From Pseudomonadota bacterium (GTDB lineage: Bacteria; Myxococcota_A; UBA9042): a stretch of 33,428 bases of DNA. Positions 14,301 through 22,434 of the stretch are shown piece by piece; within the stretch, counting starts at the first letter, position 1, and each line of letters starts with the position of its first letter. Position numbers and translations under genes: made by a program. The notes under the pieces are model-generated. The model searched no databases and was not told where the DNA came from. It saw only the letters and a program-made list of their open reading frames with translations. The stretch lies in the NCBI GenBank assembly GCA_005792545.1, contig SXRM01000237.1, forward strand, positions 1 to 33,428, written 5' to 3'.

Positions 14301-15101
14301 ATGTATAACGAGTGGTTGACACAATTCCAGTGGTCGCGCATGCTGGTTGGCTTGCTGGTCGGCTTCCTGGTTGGCCTGACCGGCGTCGGTGGCGGCGTGC
14401 TTTTGGCGCCGATCCTGGTGTTCCTCGGCATCCAGCCGTCGGTCGCGGTCGGCACCGACATGGTGTACGGCACGCTGACCAAGTCGATCGCGACCGTGCG
14501 CAACGTCGCGCAGCGCCGTCTGGACTGGTCGTGGACGCTAGCGCTGGCGACGGGCAGCGTGCCGGCCGGCGTGGCTGGCAGCTTCTGCGTGCACTGGTTG
14601 CGCCTCAACCACGCCGACGCTGAGGGCGTGATCCTGCGGGCTTTGGGCGCAGTGCTCGCGTTTGCGGCCGTGGTGTCGCTGCTTTCCGAGTTGGTGCTCA
14701 AGCGCTACGATCTGGCGACGCTGCTCGACTGGACGCCGACAAACTGGGCCAACCGCGGCAAAGTCGCCGTGGCGGGCGCCGCGATCGGCTTTGTGGTCGG
14801 CCTGACTTCGGTTGGGTCGGGATCGCTGTTCGCCTTGCTGCTACTGTTCACGTCGCGGCTGAGTGCCCAGAAACTCGTCGGAACGGACATCGCTCACGCC
14901 ACGTTGCTGGTTGCCGCGGCGAGCGTCGCGCACCTGGACATCGGTACGGTCGATCTGCAGCTGGCTGCCAACCTGCTATGCGGTTCGATTCCGGGCGTGC
15001 TGGCGGGCACGGCACTGATGCCACGGGTGCCGTCGCGACCGCTCAAGCTGCTGATTTGTGCCCTGGTGCTGGCGGCCGGCGTCAAGATGCTGGCCCGCTG
15101 A
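14301..15101 (+). CDS. TauE/SafE (TSUP) family permease
   Basis: 266 aa, about eight transmembrane helices in two related halves, as expected for the TSUP family of sulfite, organosulfonate or other small-anion transporters. The repeated signatures are GLTGVGGGVLLAPIL with GTDMVYGTLTKS in the first half, and GLTSVGSGSLFALLL with GTDIAHATLL in the second. I prefer the ATG at 14301, which puts MYNEWLTQ just before the first helix; the longer frame from 14235 adds an Ala-rich tail. It is divergent from the methyltransferase, with about 126 bases between. The substrate cannot be read from sequence. dnaN follows after 140 bases. Confidence 0.88.
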   Translation: MYNEWLTQFQWSRMLVGLLVGFLVGLTGVGGGVLLAPILVFLGIQPSVAVGTDMVYGTLTKSIATVRNVAQRRLDWSWTLALATGSVPAGVAGSFCVHWLRLNHADAEGVILRALGAVLAFAAVVSLLSELVLKRYDLATLLDWTPTNWANRGKVAVAGAAIGFVVGLTSVGSGSLFALLLLFTSRLSAQKLVGTDIAHATLLVAAASVAHLDIGTVDLQLAANLLCGSIPGVLAGTALMPRVPSRPLKLLICALVLAAGVKMLAR

Positions 15102-15104
15102 CCG

Positions 15105-15123
15105 TTTGCAAAATCATTGCAAA
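15105..15123. promoter_or_regulatory. Palindrome TTTGCAA-N5-TTGCAAA upstream of dnaN
   Basis: A perfect 7-base inverted repeat with a 5-base spacer begins three bases after the TauE-family stop, about 120 bases before dnaN. Its size suits a dimeric regulator site. No DnaA box (TTATCCACA-like) is visible in the 140-base interval, so this does not look like a replication origin. Confidence 0.3.
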
Positions 15124-15241
15124 TTCAAGAAGCTGAACAAAGGCCTGGTCGAGCCTTGCCCCTTTTCCAAACGGCCGCAATGCGCTACAACACCGCACCT
15201 TTGGCGCAGCCCTGCGCTACCGCCGCCGCGAGCCGAACGCC

Positions 15242-16372
15242 ATGAAAGTCCGCATCGACAAAGCCGCCCTGATGACACCGCTGTACCGCGCGCAAGGTGC
15301 AGCCGATCAACGTCAGAACAACAACGTCATCGCCTGCGTGCATTTGCGCGCCGAAGAAGACGGCCTGGTGCTGTCGGCGACCGACTACGAAGTAACAGTG
15401 ATCGCAGAGATTTCGGCCGACGTGATTGAGCCCGGCACTGCGCTCGTCAGCGCCAAAGGCCTGTACCAGTTGGTGCGCGCAATGCCGGACGGCGCAACCA
15501 TTACGCTGTCAGCCGATGCCAATCACCGTCTGCGCATTGAAGCCGGCCGCGCTTACTACTACTTGAACGGCCTGTCGCCCGACGAGTTTCCGCAACCCGG
15601 CTTGGATGGCACTGTCGCCAAGACCCTGGTCACCGACAAGCTGCACATTGAGTCGATGCTCAAGCGGACGCTGTTCTCGGTGTCCAGCGACGACGGTCGT
15701 CCTGCCATTACTGGCATCCTGCTCGAAATCGAACCGGAGGCCGCTGGACAGGTGCGGCTGCGCATGGTCTCAACGGACGGCCACCGTTTGAGCAAGTGCG
15801 AGCGCCTGGTGTCAGCGCCAGACTACGATGGCGGCCGCTCTTCGTGCATCGTCCACCGGCGCGGTGCGGCCGAGTTGCAGCGCCTGATCGAAGGCTCGGA
15901 CCCGTCGCTGAGGCTGGAGTTCATCGGCCGCAACCTGGTGTTCGCGAGCGACCGCACCCGCTTGCAGGTTCGCCAGATCGAAGCCAACTTTCCGGACTAC
16001 ACCAAGGTCGTACCCGATCGCGGTGACGTCGCGTGCACGCTGCCCAAAGACGCGCTCGCGGCAGCCATCCGCCGCGTCACCGCGATGAGCCAGGTCCGCA
16101 GCGACTCGATCCTTAAGATGGAGTTCGAAGTCGGTCGGGTCAGCCTGGACATGCACAGCGACTTCGGCGAGGGTCACGAAGAACTGGAAATCGACACCTG
16201 GACTGGGGCGGCGATGCGCTTTGGCTTCAACCCGCGCTTCCTGCTCGACGTCTGCACCGTGCTGCCGACCGAGAACCTGACGCTGGAAATGCGCGATCAG
16301 ATCTCGCCGTGCCTGCTGCACAGCGACGAAGAGCCGGGCACGACGTTCGTCATTATGCCGATGCGCCTGTAG
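15242..16372 (+). CDS. dnaN: DNA polymerase III subunit beta (sliding clamp)
   Basis: 376 aa, close to the usual 366-380. It forms the ring-shaped dimer that tethers DNA polymerase III to DNA. The three-domain clamp pattern is clear: N-terminal MKVRIDKAAL, the first-domain segment with LVLSATDYEV, ALVSAKGLYQLVRAMPDG, middle-domain TDGHRLSKCE, QIEANFPDY with the clamp-typical FPDY, and the canonical C-terminus ending VIMPMRL. The start at 15242 fits the family. recF follows after 24 bases. dnaA and gyrB, the usual companions, are not beside it. Confidence 0.97.
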   Translation: MKVRIDKAALMTPLYRAQGAADQRQNNNVIACVHLRAEEDGLVLSATDYEVTVIAEISADVIEPGTALVSAKGLYQLVRAMPDGATITLSADANHRLRIEAGRAYYYLNGLSPDEFPQPGLDGTVAKTLVTDKLHIESMLKRTLFSVSSDDGRPAITGILLEIEPEAAGQVRLRMVSTDGHRLSKCERLVSAPDYDGGRSSCIVHRRGAAELQRLIEGSDPSLRLEFIGRNLVFASDRTRLQVRQIEANFPDYTKVVPDRGDVACTLPKDALAAAIRRVTAMSQVRSDSILKMEFEVGRVSLDMHSDFGEGHEELEIDTWTGAAMRFGFNPRFLLDVCTVLPTENLTLEMRDQISPCLLHSDEEPGTTFVIMPMRL

Positions 16373-16396
16373 CCGCGCGTTTCGGCCGAACGAACC

Positions 16397-17575
16397 ATGC
16401 GGCTCGATCGCCTCACGCTGCACGATTTTCGCAATTTGCAGGGAGAGCGACCTGGCGAACCGCTGCAGTGGGCGCCTCATCCACGCTTTAACCTGCTGGT
16501 CGGCGACAACGGTCAGGGCAAGACCAACCTGCTAGAAGCCATCGCGATTTTAGGCGGTCTGCGCAGTTTTCGCACGGCGCGGCTGGGCGAGTGCATCGCC
16601 TTTGGCAAGGATCACGCGCTTCTGTCCGCGGCGACCCAGGCCGGCGGTGTGCACAGCACGCTCGGCATTGACATCGGCCACAAGGGTAGAAAGCTGGTGC
16701 TCGACGGCAAGCCGCCCAGTGGCGCGGCGGCGTTTCTGGGTCGGTTGACGGCGGTGGTGTTTACGGCGGCAGATTTGCAACTGCCGCATGCCGAACCCGA
16801 AGCAAGGCGGCGCTGGCTCGATCGCCTGGTGTTCAACCACCAGCCGGCGCACCTGGCTGAGCTGCGGCGCTACGAGACAGCGCTGCACAGCAAGAACATC
16901 CTCTTGCGCCAGCACCATGCCGGCCAGCGCGCCGATCCGGCGATGCTCGACGTCTACGACGACCTGATTGGGCGCCATGGCGGCGAGATCGTGCGCCGGC
17001 GGGCTGAAGTCCTGGCGCGCTTCTCACCGATGGTGGCAGAGGTATTTGCCGAGATCGCTGCACCTGGGCTGGTGGCCGATGTGCACTACAGGCCCAAGAT
17101 CGCGGCCGGCGACGGCGCAGCGGCGGCGGTAACGGCGGCCCAGGCCCAGCGCCGCGAGCGCGATCTGCGCGTCGGCTATACGACCGCAGGCCCACACCGC
17201 GACGACGTCGATTTTCGGATCGCCGAGATGCCTGCGCAGTTGCACGCGAGCCAGGGCCAGTGCCGGGCGCTGGTGCTGGCGTGCAAGATCGCCGAGATCC
17301 GCAGCCTGGAGCGAACGTTGGGCGAGCCGCCGCTGTTGCTGATGGACGACATCTCGAGCGAGCTCGACCCCAAGCGCAATGCCGCGCTCATGCACTACCT
17401 GGACCACCTCGGCGGTCAGGTGATGCTGACAACGACCGCTGCCGAACACGTGCGGGTGGCGGCGCCGCGGCAAGTCGCGCAAGTGTCGGCGGGCAAGATT
17501 GCGCCTGGCACGGTGCTGGGTGAGGGTCCGGCGGTGGCGCGCGGAACGCAAGGCGCGCTCGGTTTGGGCAAATAG
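16397..17575 (+). CDS. recF: DNA replication and repair protein RecF
   Basis: 392 aa, slightly longer than typical RecF (about 360). This is an SMC-like ATPase that helps load RecA at gaps with RecO and RecR. The N-terminus MRLDRLTLHDFRNL is diagnostic. Walker A is GDNGQGKT (36-43), and Walker B is LLLMDDISSELD (about 312-324) with the D-loop. The signature-like ASQGQCRALVLA lies before it. The last 20-30 residues are an Ala/Gly-rich tail. It sits 24 bases after dnaN in the same operon. Its stop is 3 bases from that of the convergent ribE gene, with no visible terminator between them. Confidence 0.96.
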   Translation: MRLDRLTLHDFRNLQGERPGEPLQWAPHPRFNLLVGDNGQGKTNLLEAIAILGGLRSFRTARLGECIAFGKDHALLSAATQAGGVHSTLGIDIGHKGRKLVLDGKPPSGAAAFLGRLTAVVFTAADLQLPHAEPEARRRWLDRLVFNHQPAHLAELRRYETALHSKNILLRQHHAGQRADPAMLDVYDDLIGRHGGEIVRRRAEVLARFSPMVAEVFAEIAAPGLVADVHYRPKIAAGDGAAAAVTAAQAQRRERDLRVGYTTAGPHRDDVDFRIAEMPAQLHASQGQCRALVLACKIAEIRSLERTLGEPPLLLMDDISSELDPKRNAALMHYLDHLGGQVMLTTTAAEHVRVAAPRQVAQVSAGKIAPGTVLGEGPAVARGTQGALGLGK

Positions 17576-17578
17576 CGC

Positions 17579-18193
17579 TTAGCGCCCGACGAACTGCGCC
17601 AGGCGTCGAATGTGCTTGGCGACCAGATCGGTCTCCAGATTGACCTGCTTGCCTGGGCCGCCGTGCAGCAGTTGGGTGTGGGCGACCGTGTGCGGAATCA
17701 GGGTGACTTGCAGCAGGCCGGGCGGCAAGGCGTTGACCGTGAGCGACACGCCGTCGATCGCCACGCTGCCCTTGACGACCAGTTCCGGCTCCAGATCGGC
17801 GGGAACCGCGTAGGTGACGTCGAATGCGCCGCCGCTCTCTTGCATCGCGAGCAACTGGCCGGTGCCATCGACGTGGCCTGTCACCAGATGGCCACCCAGC
17901 CGCTGCCCGAGCTTGGCTGCGCGCTCCAGGTTGACGGGCTGCGCCGCGCCAAGTGCGCCAAACGCCGTCCTGGCGATCGTTTCGGACGACAACTCAAAGA
18001 CCAACGCTTGCCCGCCGTCGTCCAGGTGCTCCACGGCAACCACGGTCAGGCAACAGCCGTTGACCGCGACTGAGTCCCCCAAGGCGGCGGCGTCGTCATC
18101 TGGCCACTTCGCAGTCAGCCACAGCCGGTGCAGGCCACCTTGTGGCACAAAGGAGCGGACCTGCCCCACCGCCTCGATGAGTCCCGTGAACAT
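17579..18193 (-). CDS. ribE: Riboflavin synthase, alpha subunit
   Basis: 204 aa, the usual size. It dismutates two 6,7-dimethyl-8-ribityllumazines to riboflavin, the last step of the pathway. The N-terminus MFTGLIEAVG is diagnostic, and two lumazine-binding barrels are seen: the first has DSVAVNGCCLTV, the second GHLVTGHVDGTG and GSVAIDGVSLTVN. It is the last gene of the seven-gene minus-strand run and starts 3 bases after the ribD stop. The other riboflavin genes (ribA/B, ribH) are not in the window. Confidence 0.96.
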   Translation of the reverse strand: MFTGLIEAVGQVRSFVPQGGLHRLWLTAKWPDDDAAALGDSVAVNGCCLTVVAVEHLDDGGQALVFELSSETIARTAFGALGAAQPVNLERAAKLGQRLGGHLVTGHVDGTGQLLAMQESGGAFDVTYAVPADLEPELVVKGSVAIDGVSLTVNALPPGLLQVTLIPHTVAHTQLLHGGPGKQVNLETDLVAKHIRRLAQFVGR

Positions 18194-18196
18194 GAC

Positions 18197-19288
18197 CTAC
18201 TCCTTGGCGAACCGCCCGGTCAGCCACACGTCGTCGCCGCAGCGTTCGAAAGCCGACCAGGTACACGCAATCGCACCGTCGATAGAACCGATGCCCAGAT
18301 CGCCGACGGCACACGGGCCGGCGCCGAGGAGCTTAGGCGCCACGAACAAATCCAGCCGATCCACGAGCTTGTCGCGAATCAGTGTCGCGGCCAGGGTGGG
18401 ACCGCCTTCGCAGAGCAAATGGCACACGCCAAGCTCCGACAGATGGGCCAGCGCCCGGTCGAGCCAGTCGTCTCCGGCAGCCAGACTCGCGACCTGGACG
18501 CCACGGTCCTGCCACCCGGCCCATCCTGCCGGTCGCGCGGTCACGATGCGCGTTGCTTGCGCGGCGGTCTGACCCAGGTGGCGCCCGTCGGGATCGACCT
18601 CAGCAAGGCGGCCGCGCCGATCGAGCACGATCCGCAGCGGCAGCGGTCCGGCGGCGGAAGCGTGGCGCAAATCGAGGCGCGGATCGTCCGCCAGCGCGGT
18701 ACCGCTGCCCACCACAACGGCATCCGCTTCGGCGCGCATGGTGGCAACCGCGGTCCTCGCCGCGGGTCCGGTAATCCAGCGCGAAGAGCCATCAGCGGCG
18801 GCTACGCGGCCGTCCACCGTCGTTGCGAGCTTGAGCTGGACGAAAGGTCGGTGAAACTGGACGTTGGTTAAGAACACCTCGGCAACCCGTGCCGCATCTT
18901 TGTACCCAAGACCGTGCTCGGTGGCGATACCGGCTGCCTGCAACCGCTCCAGGCCCCCTTGCGCGGCGGGATTGGGATCGCGAACAGCAGCAACGACCCG
19001 CGCCACACCGGCGGCAATCAGCGCCTCGCTGCACGGCCCGGTGCGCCCGTGGTGGTTGCAGGGCTCCAGCGTGATGTAGGCGGTTGCCCCGCGCGCTCGC
19101 TCGCCAGCAGCCTGCAGGGCCGCGATTTCGGCGTGTGGTCCGCCACAGGCAGCATGAAAGCCCGCGCCGACGGCCACGTCGTCCTTGACCAGCACACAGC
19201 CGACCTTGGGATTGGGCCGGACGGCGCGAGTGCCCTGCCCGGCCAACGCGACGGCCTGCGCCATCCAATGCTCGTCGGCCGGGATCAC
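18197..19288 (-). CDS. ribD: Bifunctional riboflavin biosynthesis deaminase/reductase
   Basis: 363 aa, the usual length. It deaminates the pyrimidine intermediate after GTP cyclohydrolase II and then reduces the ribosyl side chain. The N-terminal zinc deaminase has HAE (52-54) and the pattern PC-x8-C in PCNHHGRTGPC (Cys 77 and Cys 86). The reductase part starts near residue 150 with QLKLATTVDGRVA and SRWITG and contains LADDPRLDLR. Its ATG overlaps the nrdR stop by 4 bases (ATGA), so the two are translationally coupled. No FMN riboswitch is seen, as expected for an internal operon gene. Confidence 0.96.
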   Translation of the reverse strand: MIPADEHWMAQAVALAGQGTRAVRPNPKVGCVLVKDDVAVGAGFHAACGGPHAEIAALQAAGERARGATAYITLEPCNHHGRTGPCSEALIAAGVARVVAAVRDPNPAAQGGLERLQAAGIATEHGLGYKDAARVAEVFLTNVQFHRPFVQLKLATTVDGRVAAADGSSRWITGPAARTAVATMRAEADAVVVGSGTALADDPRLDLRHASAAGPLPLRIVLDRRGRLAEVDPDGRHLGQTAAQATRIVTARPAGWAGWQDRGVQVASLAAGDDWLDRALAHLSELGVCHLLCEGGPTLAATLIRDKLVDRLDLFVAPKLLGAGPCAVGDLGIGSIDGAIACTWSAFERCGDDVWLTGRFAKE

Positions 19289-19764
19289 GGCGCGCCATCG
19301 CCCGGATGTGCACCCCCGGCTGCCAGGGTCTGGACCTCGTCGAGCAGCGCGTGGATGTCCGAGAAATCCTTGTAGACACTAGCAAATCGCACGTAGGCCA
19401 CCAGATCGTTGTCGCGCAAGAACTGCATGACCGCGTCGCCGAGCACGCTCGACGCCACTTCGCGATCGGCAGACTCAGCGTACTTGAGCTCCATGGCGCG
19501 GCCGAAGTCGTAAACAGCGTCTGACGAGACCGGCCGACGGTGCACGGCCTTGAAGATGCCGGCGAGCAGCTTGTCGGTCGAGTAGGGCTGCCGCTGACCG
19601 TCCTTTTTCACCACGGCCGGCAGCTGCAGTTCGATACGCTCGTAGGTGGTGAAGCGGTGGTTGCAGGCATCACACACGCGCCGGCGGCGGATGGCATCGC
19701 CCTGAGGGGCGACGCGCGACTCCAACACGCTGGTTTCGCTGTGCTTGCAAACGGGACAGCGCAC
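19285..19764 (-). CDS. nrdR: Transcriptional repressor NrdR
   Basis: 159 aa. It represses ribonucleotide reductase genes in response to ATP/dATP. The N-terminal zinc ribbon has CPVC (Cys 3, Cys 6) and CDAC (Cys 31, Cys 34), and the basic stretch RRRRVC is typical. The ATP-cone follows (VVKKDGQRQPYSTDKLLAGI), then the conserved VYKDFSD near the end. Its ATG is 4 bases after the rpiB stop, and it overlaps ribD by 4 bases. The nrdR-ribD-ribE order is common in many bacteria. Confidence 0.96.
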   Translation of the reverse strand: MRCPVCKHSETSVLESRVAPQGDAIRRRRVCDACNHRFTTYERIELQLPAVVKKDGQRQPYSTDKLLAGIFKAVHRRPVSSDAVYDFGRAMELKYAESADREVASSVLGDAVMQFLRDNDLVAYVRFASVYKDFSDIHALLDEVQTLAAGGAHPGDGAP

Positions 19765-19768
19765 GGAC

Positions 19769-20200
19769 CTACTCCATGGCGGCGACCTTGTCTAAGCGCG
19801 GCTGGTGGCGCGCATCGAACGCGGCGTTCAACCACGCGTCGACGCACTCAGCGGCCACCAACGGGCCGACCACACGCGCGCCAATGCACAACACGTTGGC
19901 GGCGTTGTGCTCACCGGCGAGGCGCGCAGTCGTGACGTCGTGGACGAGCGCGGCCCGGATACCCACCACCTTATTGGCGGCAATGCTCATGCCGATACCC
20001 GTGCCACACAGCAGCACGGCCTTGTCTGCGTTGCCGGTCACGACGGCGCCCGCGGCAGCTCCGGCGTAGTCGGGATAGTCCACGCGCTGGCCCTCGTCAC
20101 AGCCGAGGTCGTCAACTTGATGGCCAGCGCGTTCGAGGTGCGCAGCGAGGTGCAGCCGGAGTTCGATAGCCGCGTGGTCCGAGGCGAGGGCGATGCGCAT
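19769..20200 (-). CDS. rpiB: Ribose-5-phosphate isomerase B
   Basis: 143 aa, the normal RpiB size. It interconverts ribose 5-phosphate and ribulose 5-phosphate in the pentose phosphate pathway. The marks are MRIALASDHAA at the N-terminus, YPDYA, the catalytic Cys 65 in LLCGTGIGMS, and the GEHNAANVLCIGAR segment. I placed the start at the ATG 20198-20200. The frame is open further upstream, but that part is only a shadow of the CAP-domain gene. Product and substrate link it to ribD/ribE, because riboflavin synthesis draws on ribulose 5-phosphate. Confidence 0.95.
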   Translation of the reverse strand: MRIALASDHAAIELRLHLAAHLERAGHQVDDLGCDEGQRVDYPDYAGAAAGAVVTGNADKAVLLCGTGIGMSIAANKVVGIRAALVHDVTTARLAGEHNAANVLCIGARVVGPLVAAECVDAWLNAAFDARHQPRLDKVAAME

Positions 20201-20217
20201 GACGGGCCTTGGGGCGA

Positions 20218-21453
20218 TCAGTCGCCAAAATTCTCGGTCACCAACATGTTCTTGCTGTCGCCCTTGGACTTGGCGACGCCGAACCCGGCGACCTTGTAGT
20301 TGCCGAGCATGTTGCGGCGGTGGCCGGCGCTCCAAAACAGACCGTTGTGGGCGCCCTCGATCGACAAGCTCGACGCGATGTTTTCGCCGATGCCCTTGTT
20401 CCAGCCGAACTTCTTGGCGCGATCGCCGGGTCCCTCGCCGTTGGGCGAGTTGTGGGCAAAGTAGCCTTGCGCGCCCATGTCGTCTGAGTGGTACTGCGCG
20501 ACCTTGTTCAAGGTGTCGTTCAACGTCAGCGCGGGCAAGCCGACCTTGGCACGCTCCTGGTTGGTCAGGTCCAGCAGCTTTTGGCGGTACGTGGCCAATT
20601 GCGCTTCGGTGGGTGGTGCGGCAAGCCCGGCGCCCCCTGAGTGCTCGACTGGAATGAGCGGCAAAGCAGCGCCGACATACACAGCGCAGTTCAGAATCGC
20701 GCCGCCGCCGGTGTTGTTGACCTCGACGGTGTACATGCCGGTCTTGGTAAACGTGTAGCTGAAAGCGAGTGTGCCGCCCTTGGCCGCGCTGCCGGTGGCG
20801 GTGACACTGTCCACCCAAATGTCCGGCCGCGAGATCTCGATGCCCGATCGCGCCGCCTCACCCAGTTTGACGGACACATTGAGCTTGACCGGCGCGGTCG
20901 CGTGCCACTCTTCCAGGCCGGTCGCTGTCGTTGTCGCGGTCTGGCAAGGGCCGCCGAAGTGGGGTCCGAGCTCGATCGTGCCGCTGCCCAGCAGGTTGGG
21001 CGTCACGCCCCAGTTCTTGGAGCCGCCCTCAAGTCGCCACTGCGCGGGTCCGATCTGCAAGCCCTGAGAAGCAGACCATGCGTAGTCCACGCCCTTTTCG
21101 CCAGGCGTATTGCCTAGCACGATCTTGCTGCGCCCCTCTTGCTTGTTGCACAGCAGCAATTCAACGGGTTTGGCTTTGCCCGCGACGGTCTGGGTCAGCC
21201 GGACGCAGTGAAACGGCCACTCGTCTTCGGGCCACTGCACGATCGTGGTGCCGTCTTGAACGGAGTACTTGATCTGCGCATCGGCACCGGGCTTGCCGTC
21301 TGCGCCAGCATCGCTGCCTGCGCCACCGGCCGAACCGGATCCACCCTCGCCGGCACAGGCGATCAGCGCGCCTAAGCCGCACACCAGCGCGGCAACGCCA
21401 ACCGTTGCGCGGGTGGTGCGCGCCAGCAACTGCGGGCGGGCGCCGTAGGTCAA
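20218..21453 (-). CDS. CAP/SCP-domain lipoprotein
   Basis: 411 aa. The start is a TTG (21453-21451) with GGAG about 8 bases upstream, inside the end of rpmF. Residues 1-33 are a lipoprotein signal peptide with lipobox LIAC (Cys 33), followed by a Gly/Ser/Asp-rich linker. The middle (about 60-270) is an unrecognised beta-rich region. The C-terminal 125 residues are a CAP (SCP/PR1-like) domain: LTNQERAKVGLPAL, HSDDMGAQGYFAH, GENIAS, and WSAGHRRNML with the CAP His. Bacterial CAP proteins are secreted or surface-anchored and mostly of unknown function. It is an odd member of this housekeeping run, between rpmF (3 bases) and rpiB (17 bases). Confidence 0.88.
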   Translation of the reverse strand: MTYGARPQLLARTTRATVGVAALVCGLGALIACAGEGGSGSAGGAGSDAGADGKPGADAQIKYSVQDGTTIVQWPEDEWPFHCVRLTQTVAGKAKPVELLLCNKQEGRSKIVLGNTPGEKGVDYAWSASQGLQIGPAQWRLEGGSKNWGVTPNLLGSGTIELGPHFGGPCQTATTTATGLEEWHATAPVKLNVSVKLGEAARSGIEISRPDIWVDSVTATGSAAKGGTLAFSYTFTKTGMYTVEVNNTGGGAILNCAVYVGAALPLIPVEHSGGAGLAAPPTEAQLATYRQKLLDLTNQERAKVGLPALTLNDTLNKVAQYHSDDMGAQGYFAHNSPNGEGPGDRAKKFGWNKGIGENIASSLSIEGAHNGLFWSAGHRRNMLGNYKVAGFGVAKSKGDSKNMLVTENFGD

Positions 21454-21456
21454 CGG

Positions 21457-21678
21457 CTACTCCGCCGCGGCGGCAGCAGCGTCGTCGGCCGGCAAGGCCA
21501 CGGCAAGGACCTGCTTGCCGCGGTACATGCCGCACGCCGAGCACACGCGGTGCGGACGCACCGGGGCGCCACAGGCGACGTTGGCGCACAGGGTCAGCGT
21601 GGGGGCCTTGATGACGTCCCACTGCGCGCGGCGGGTGGCAGTGCGGGTGCGCGATTGGCGTTTCTTGGGTACAGCCAT
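21457..21678 (-). CDS. rpmF: 50S ribosomal protein L32
   Basis: 73 aa. The N-terminus MAVPKKRQSRTRTATRR is the L32 signature, and the zinc ribbon has CANVAC (Cys 31, Cys 36) and CSAC (Cys 46, Cys 49). The start is the ATG at 21678, with GAGGA just upstream. It is slightly longer than usual because of an Ala/Asp-rich tail. It sits 46 bases after yceD, the conserved yceD-rpmF pairing. Confidence 0.95.
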   Translation of the reverse strand: MAVPKKRQSRTRTATRRAQWDVIKAPTLTLCANVACGAPVRPHRVCSACGMYRGKQVLAVALPADDAAAAAAE

Positions 21679-21724
21679 GGTGTCCTCGGTAAAGCGGGCC
21701 GGGCAGTGGGCGCCGGCCAAACGG

Positions 21725-22285
21725 TCAGGCGCGCACGGGCTCGGCCGGCGACACTTGAAAATGGGCGAGCTTGGCCCACGGCGACAGCGCCTCGGGCTGC
21801 GCGGCACAGCCGCAAGTCGCCTGATTCAGGTTGGTGCCACAGGTGACACACAGCCCTTTGCACGCGGGCGCGCACAGCGGCGCCGACGGCAGTTCGAGCA
21901 GCAGGTATTCGATGACCAGTTCGTCCAGGTGGGCGTGCACGCCGTCGTGCTCGCTGACATCGGGATCGGCGTCAAAACCAGCGGCGTCTTGTCCGTCGCC
22001 CGCGTCCAGTTTGCCCGGCCCGACGAAGTGGTGGTCAAACTCGGCGTGTACATCGCATTCAGCCGGCTCTGCGCAGCGGCTGCACGCAAAGCCAAACCGG
22101 GCCTTGGCGCGCACCTGCACCTGCACGACTTCTGCGACCTTGGTCGCAGTGATCGCAACAGGCAAGCGCGGCTGCGCGGCGGTGTACACGTCGCCGGCGC
22201 GCTCAGCACACCAATCGGTCGCCAGATCGCGGTCAAACTGCCGCGGCGAGGCCGAGAGATCCGCGATTTTCAACAGCAAAGTCAC
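21725..22285 (-). CDS. yceD: YceD / DUF177 family protein
   Basis: 186 aa. This family is needed for 23S rRNA accumulation and ribosome assembly and almost always sits before rpmF, as here. The centre has FACSRC and the C-terminal half has the family's Cys cluster CAPACKGLCVTCGTNLNQ and CGC, probably a zinc site. The stretch between the two halves (about 88-110) is Asp/Gly/His-rich and longer than in many homologs. It is the first gene of the minus-strand run, with a promoter 39-67 bases upstream of its ATG. Confidence 0.92.
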   Translation of the reverse strand: MTLLLKIADLSASPRQFDRDLATDWCAERAGDVYTAAQPRLPVAITATKVAEVVQVQVRAKARFGFACSRCAEPAECDVHAEFDHHFVGPGKLDAGDGQDAAGFDADPDVSEHDGVHAHLDELVIEYLLLELPSAPLCAPACKGLCVTCGTNLNQATCGCAAQPEALSPWAKLAHFQVSPAEPVRA

Positions 22286-22323
22286 GTTTGGGTTCGTGCG
22301 GCAGCGGGCCGCAAGGGGCCGGC

Positions 22324-22352
22324 ATGCTAGGGGCAGGTGGTGGTGCTGTCAA
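22324..22352 (-). promoter_or_regulatory. Sigma70-type promoter for the yceD-rpmF-rpiB-nrdR-ribDE run
   Basis: On the minus strand a perfect TTGACA (22352-22347) is followed by 17 bases and TAGCAT (22329-22324). Transcription would start near 22317, about 30 bases before the yceD ATG. No other promoter is evident inside the run, so it probably drives all seven genes. Confidence 0.7.
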
Positions 22353-22395
22353 CGGTTTTTTGGCGGTTTTGCGTTCCGCGTCGCGGCCCAGGCCA

Positions 22396-22424
22396 TTGCA
22401 AGCGCGGCCAATTCCAACTACAAG
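22396..22424 (+). promoter_or_regulatory. Possible promoter for trmD (near-leaderless)
   Basis: TTGCAA (22396-22401), 17 bases, then TACAAG (22419-22424). The predicted start point lies only a few bases before the trmD ATG at 22435, which has no clear ribosome-binding site. The transcript might therefore be leaderless or nearly so. Confidence 0.3.
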
Positions 22425-22434
22425 CCAGGCCGCC

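Noticed and set aside
15102-15241. Replication origin upstream of dnaN
   Set aside because: No DnaA boxes, no AT-rich unwinding stretch, and no dnaA or gyrB beside it.
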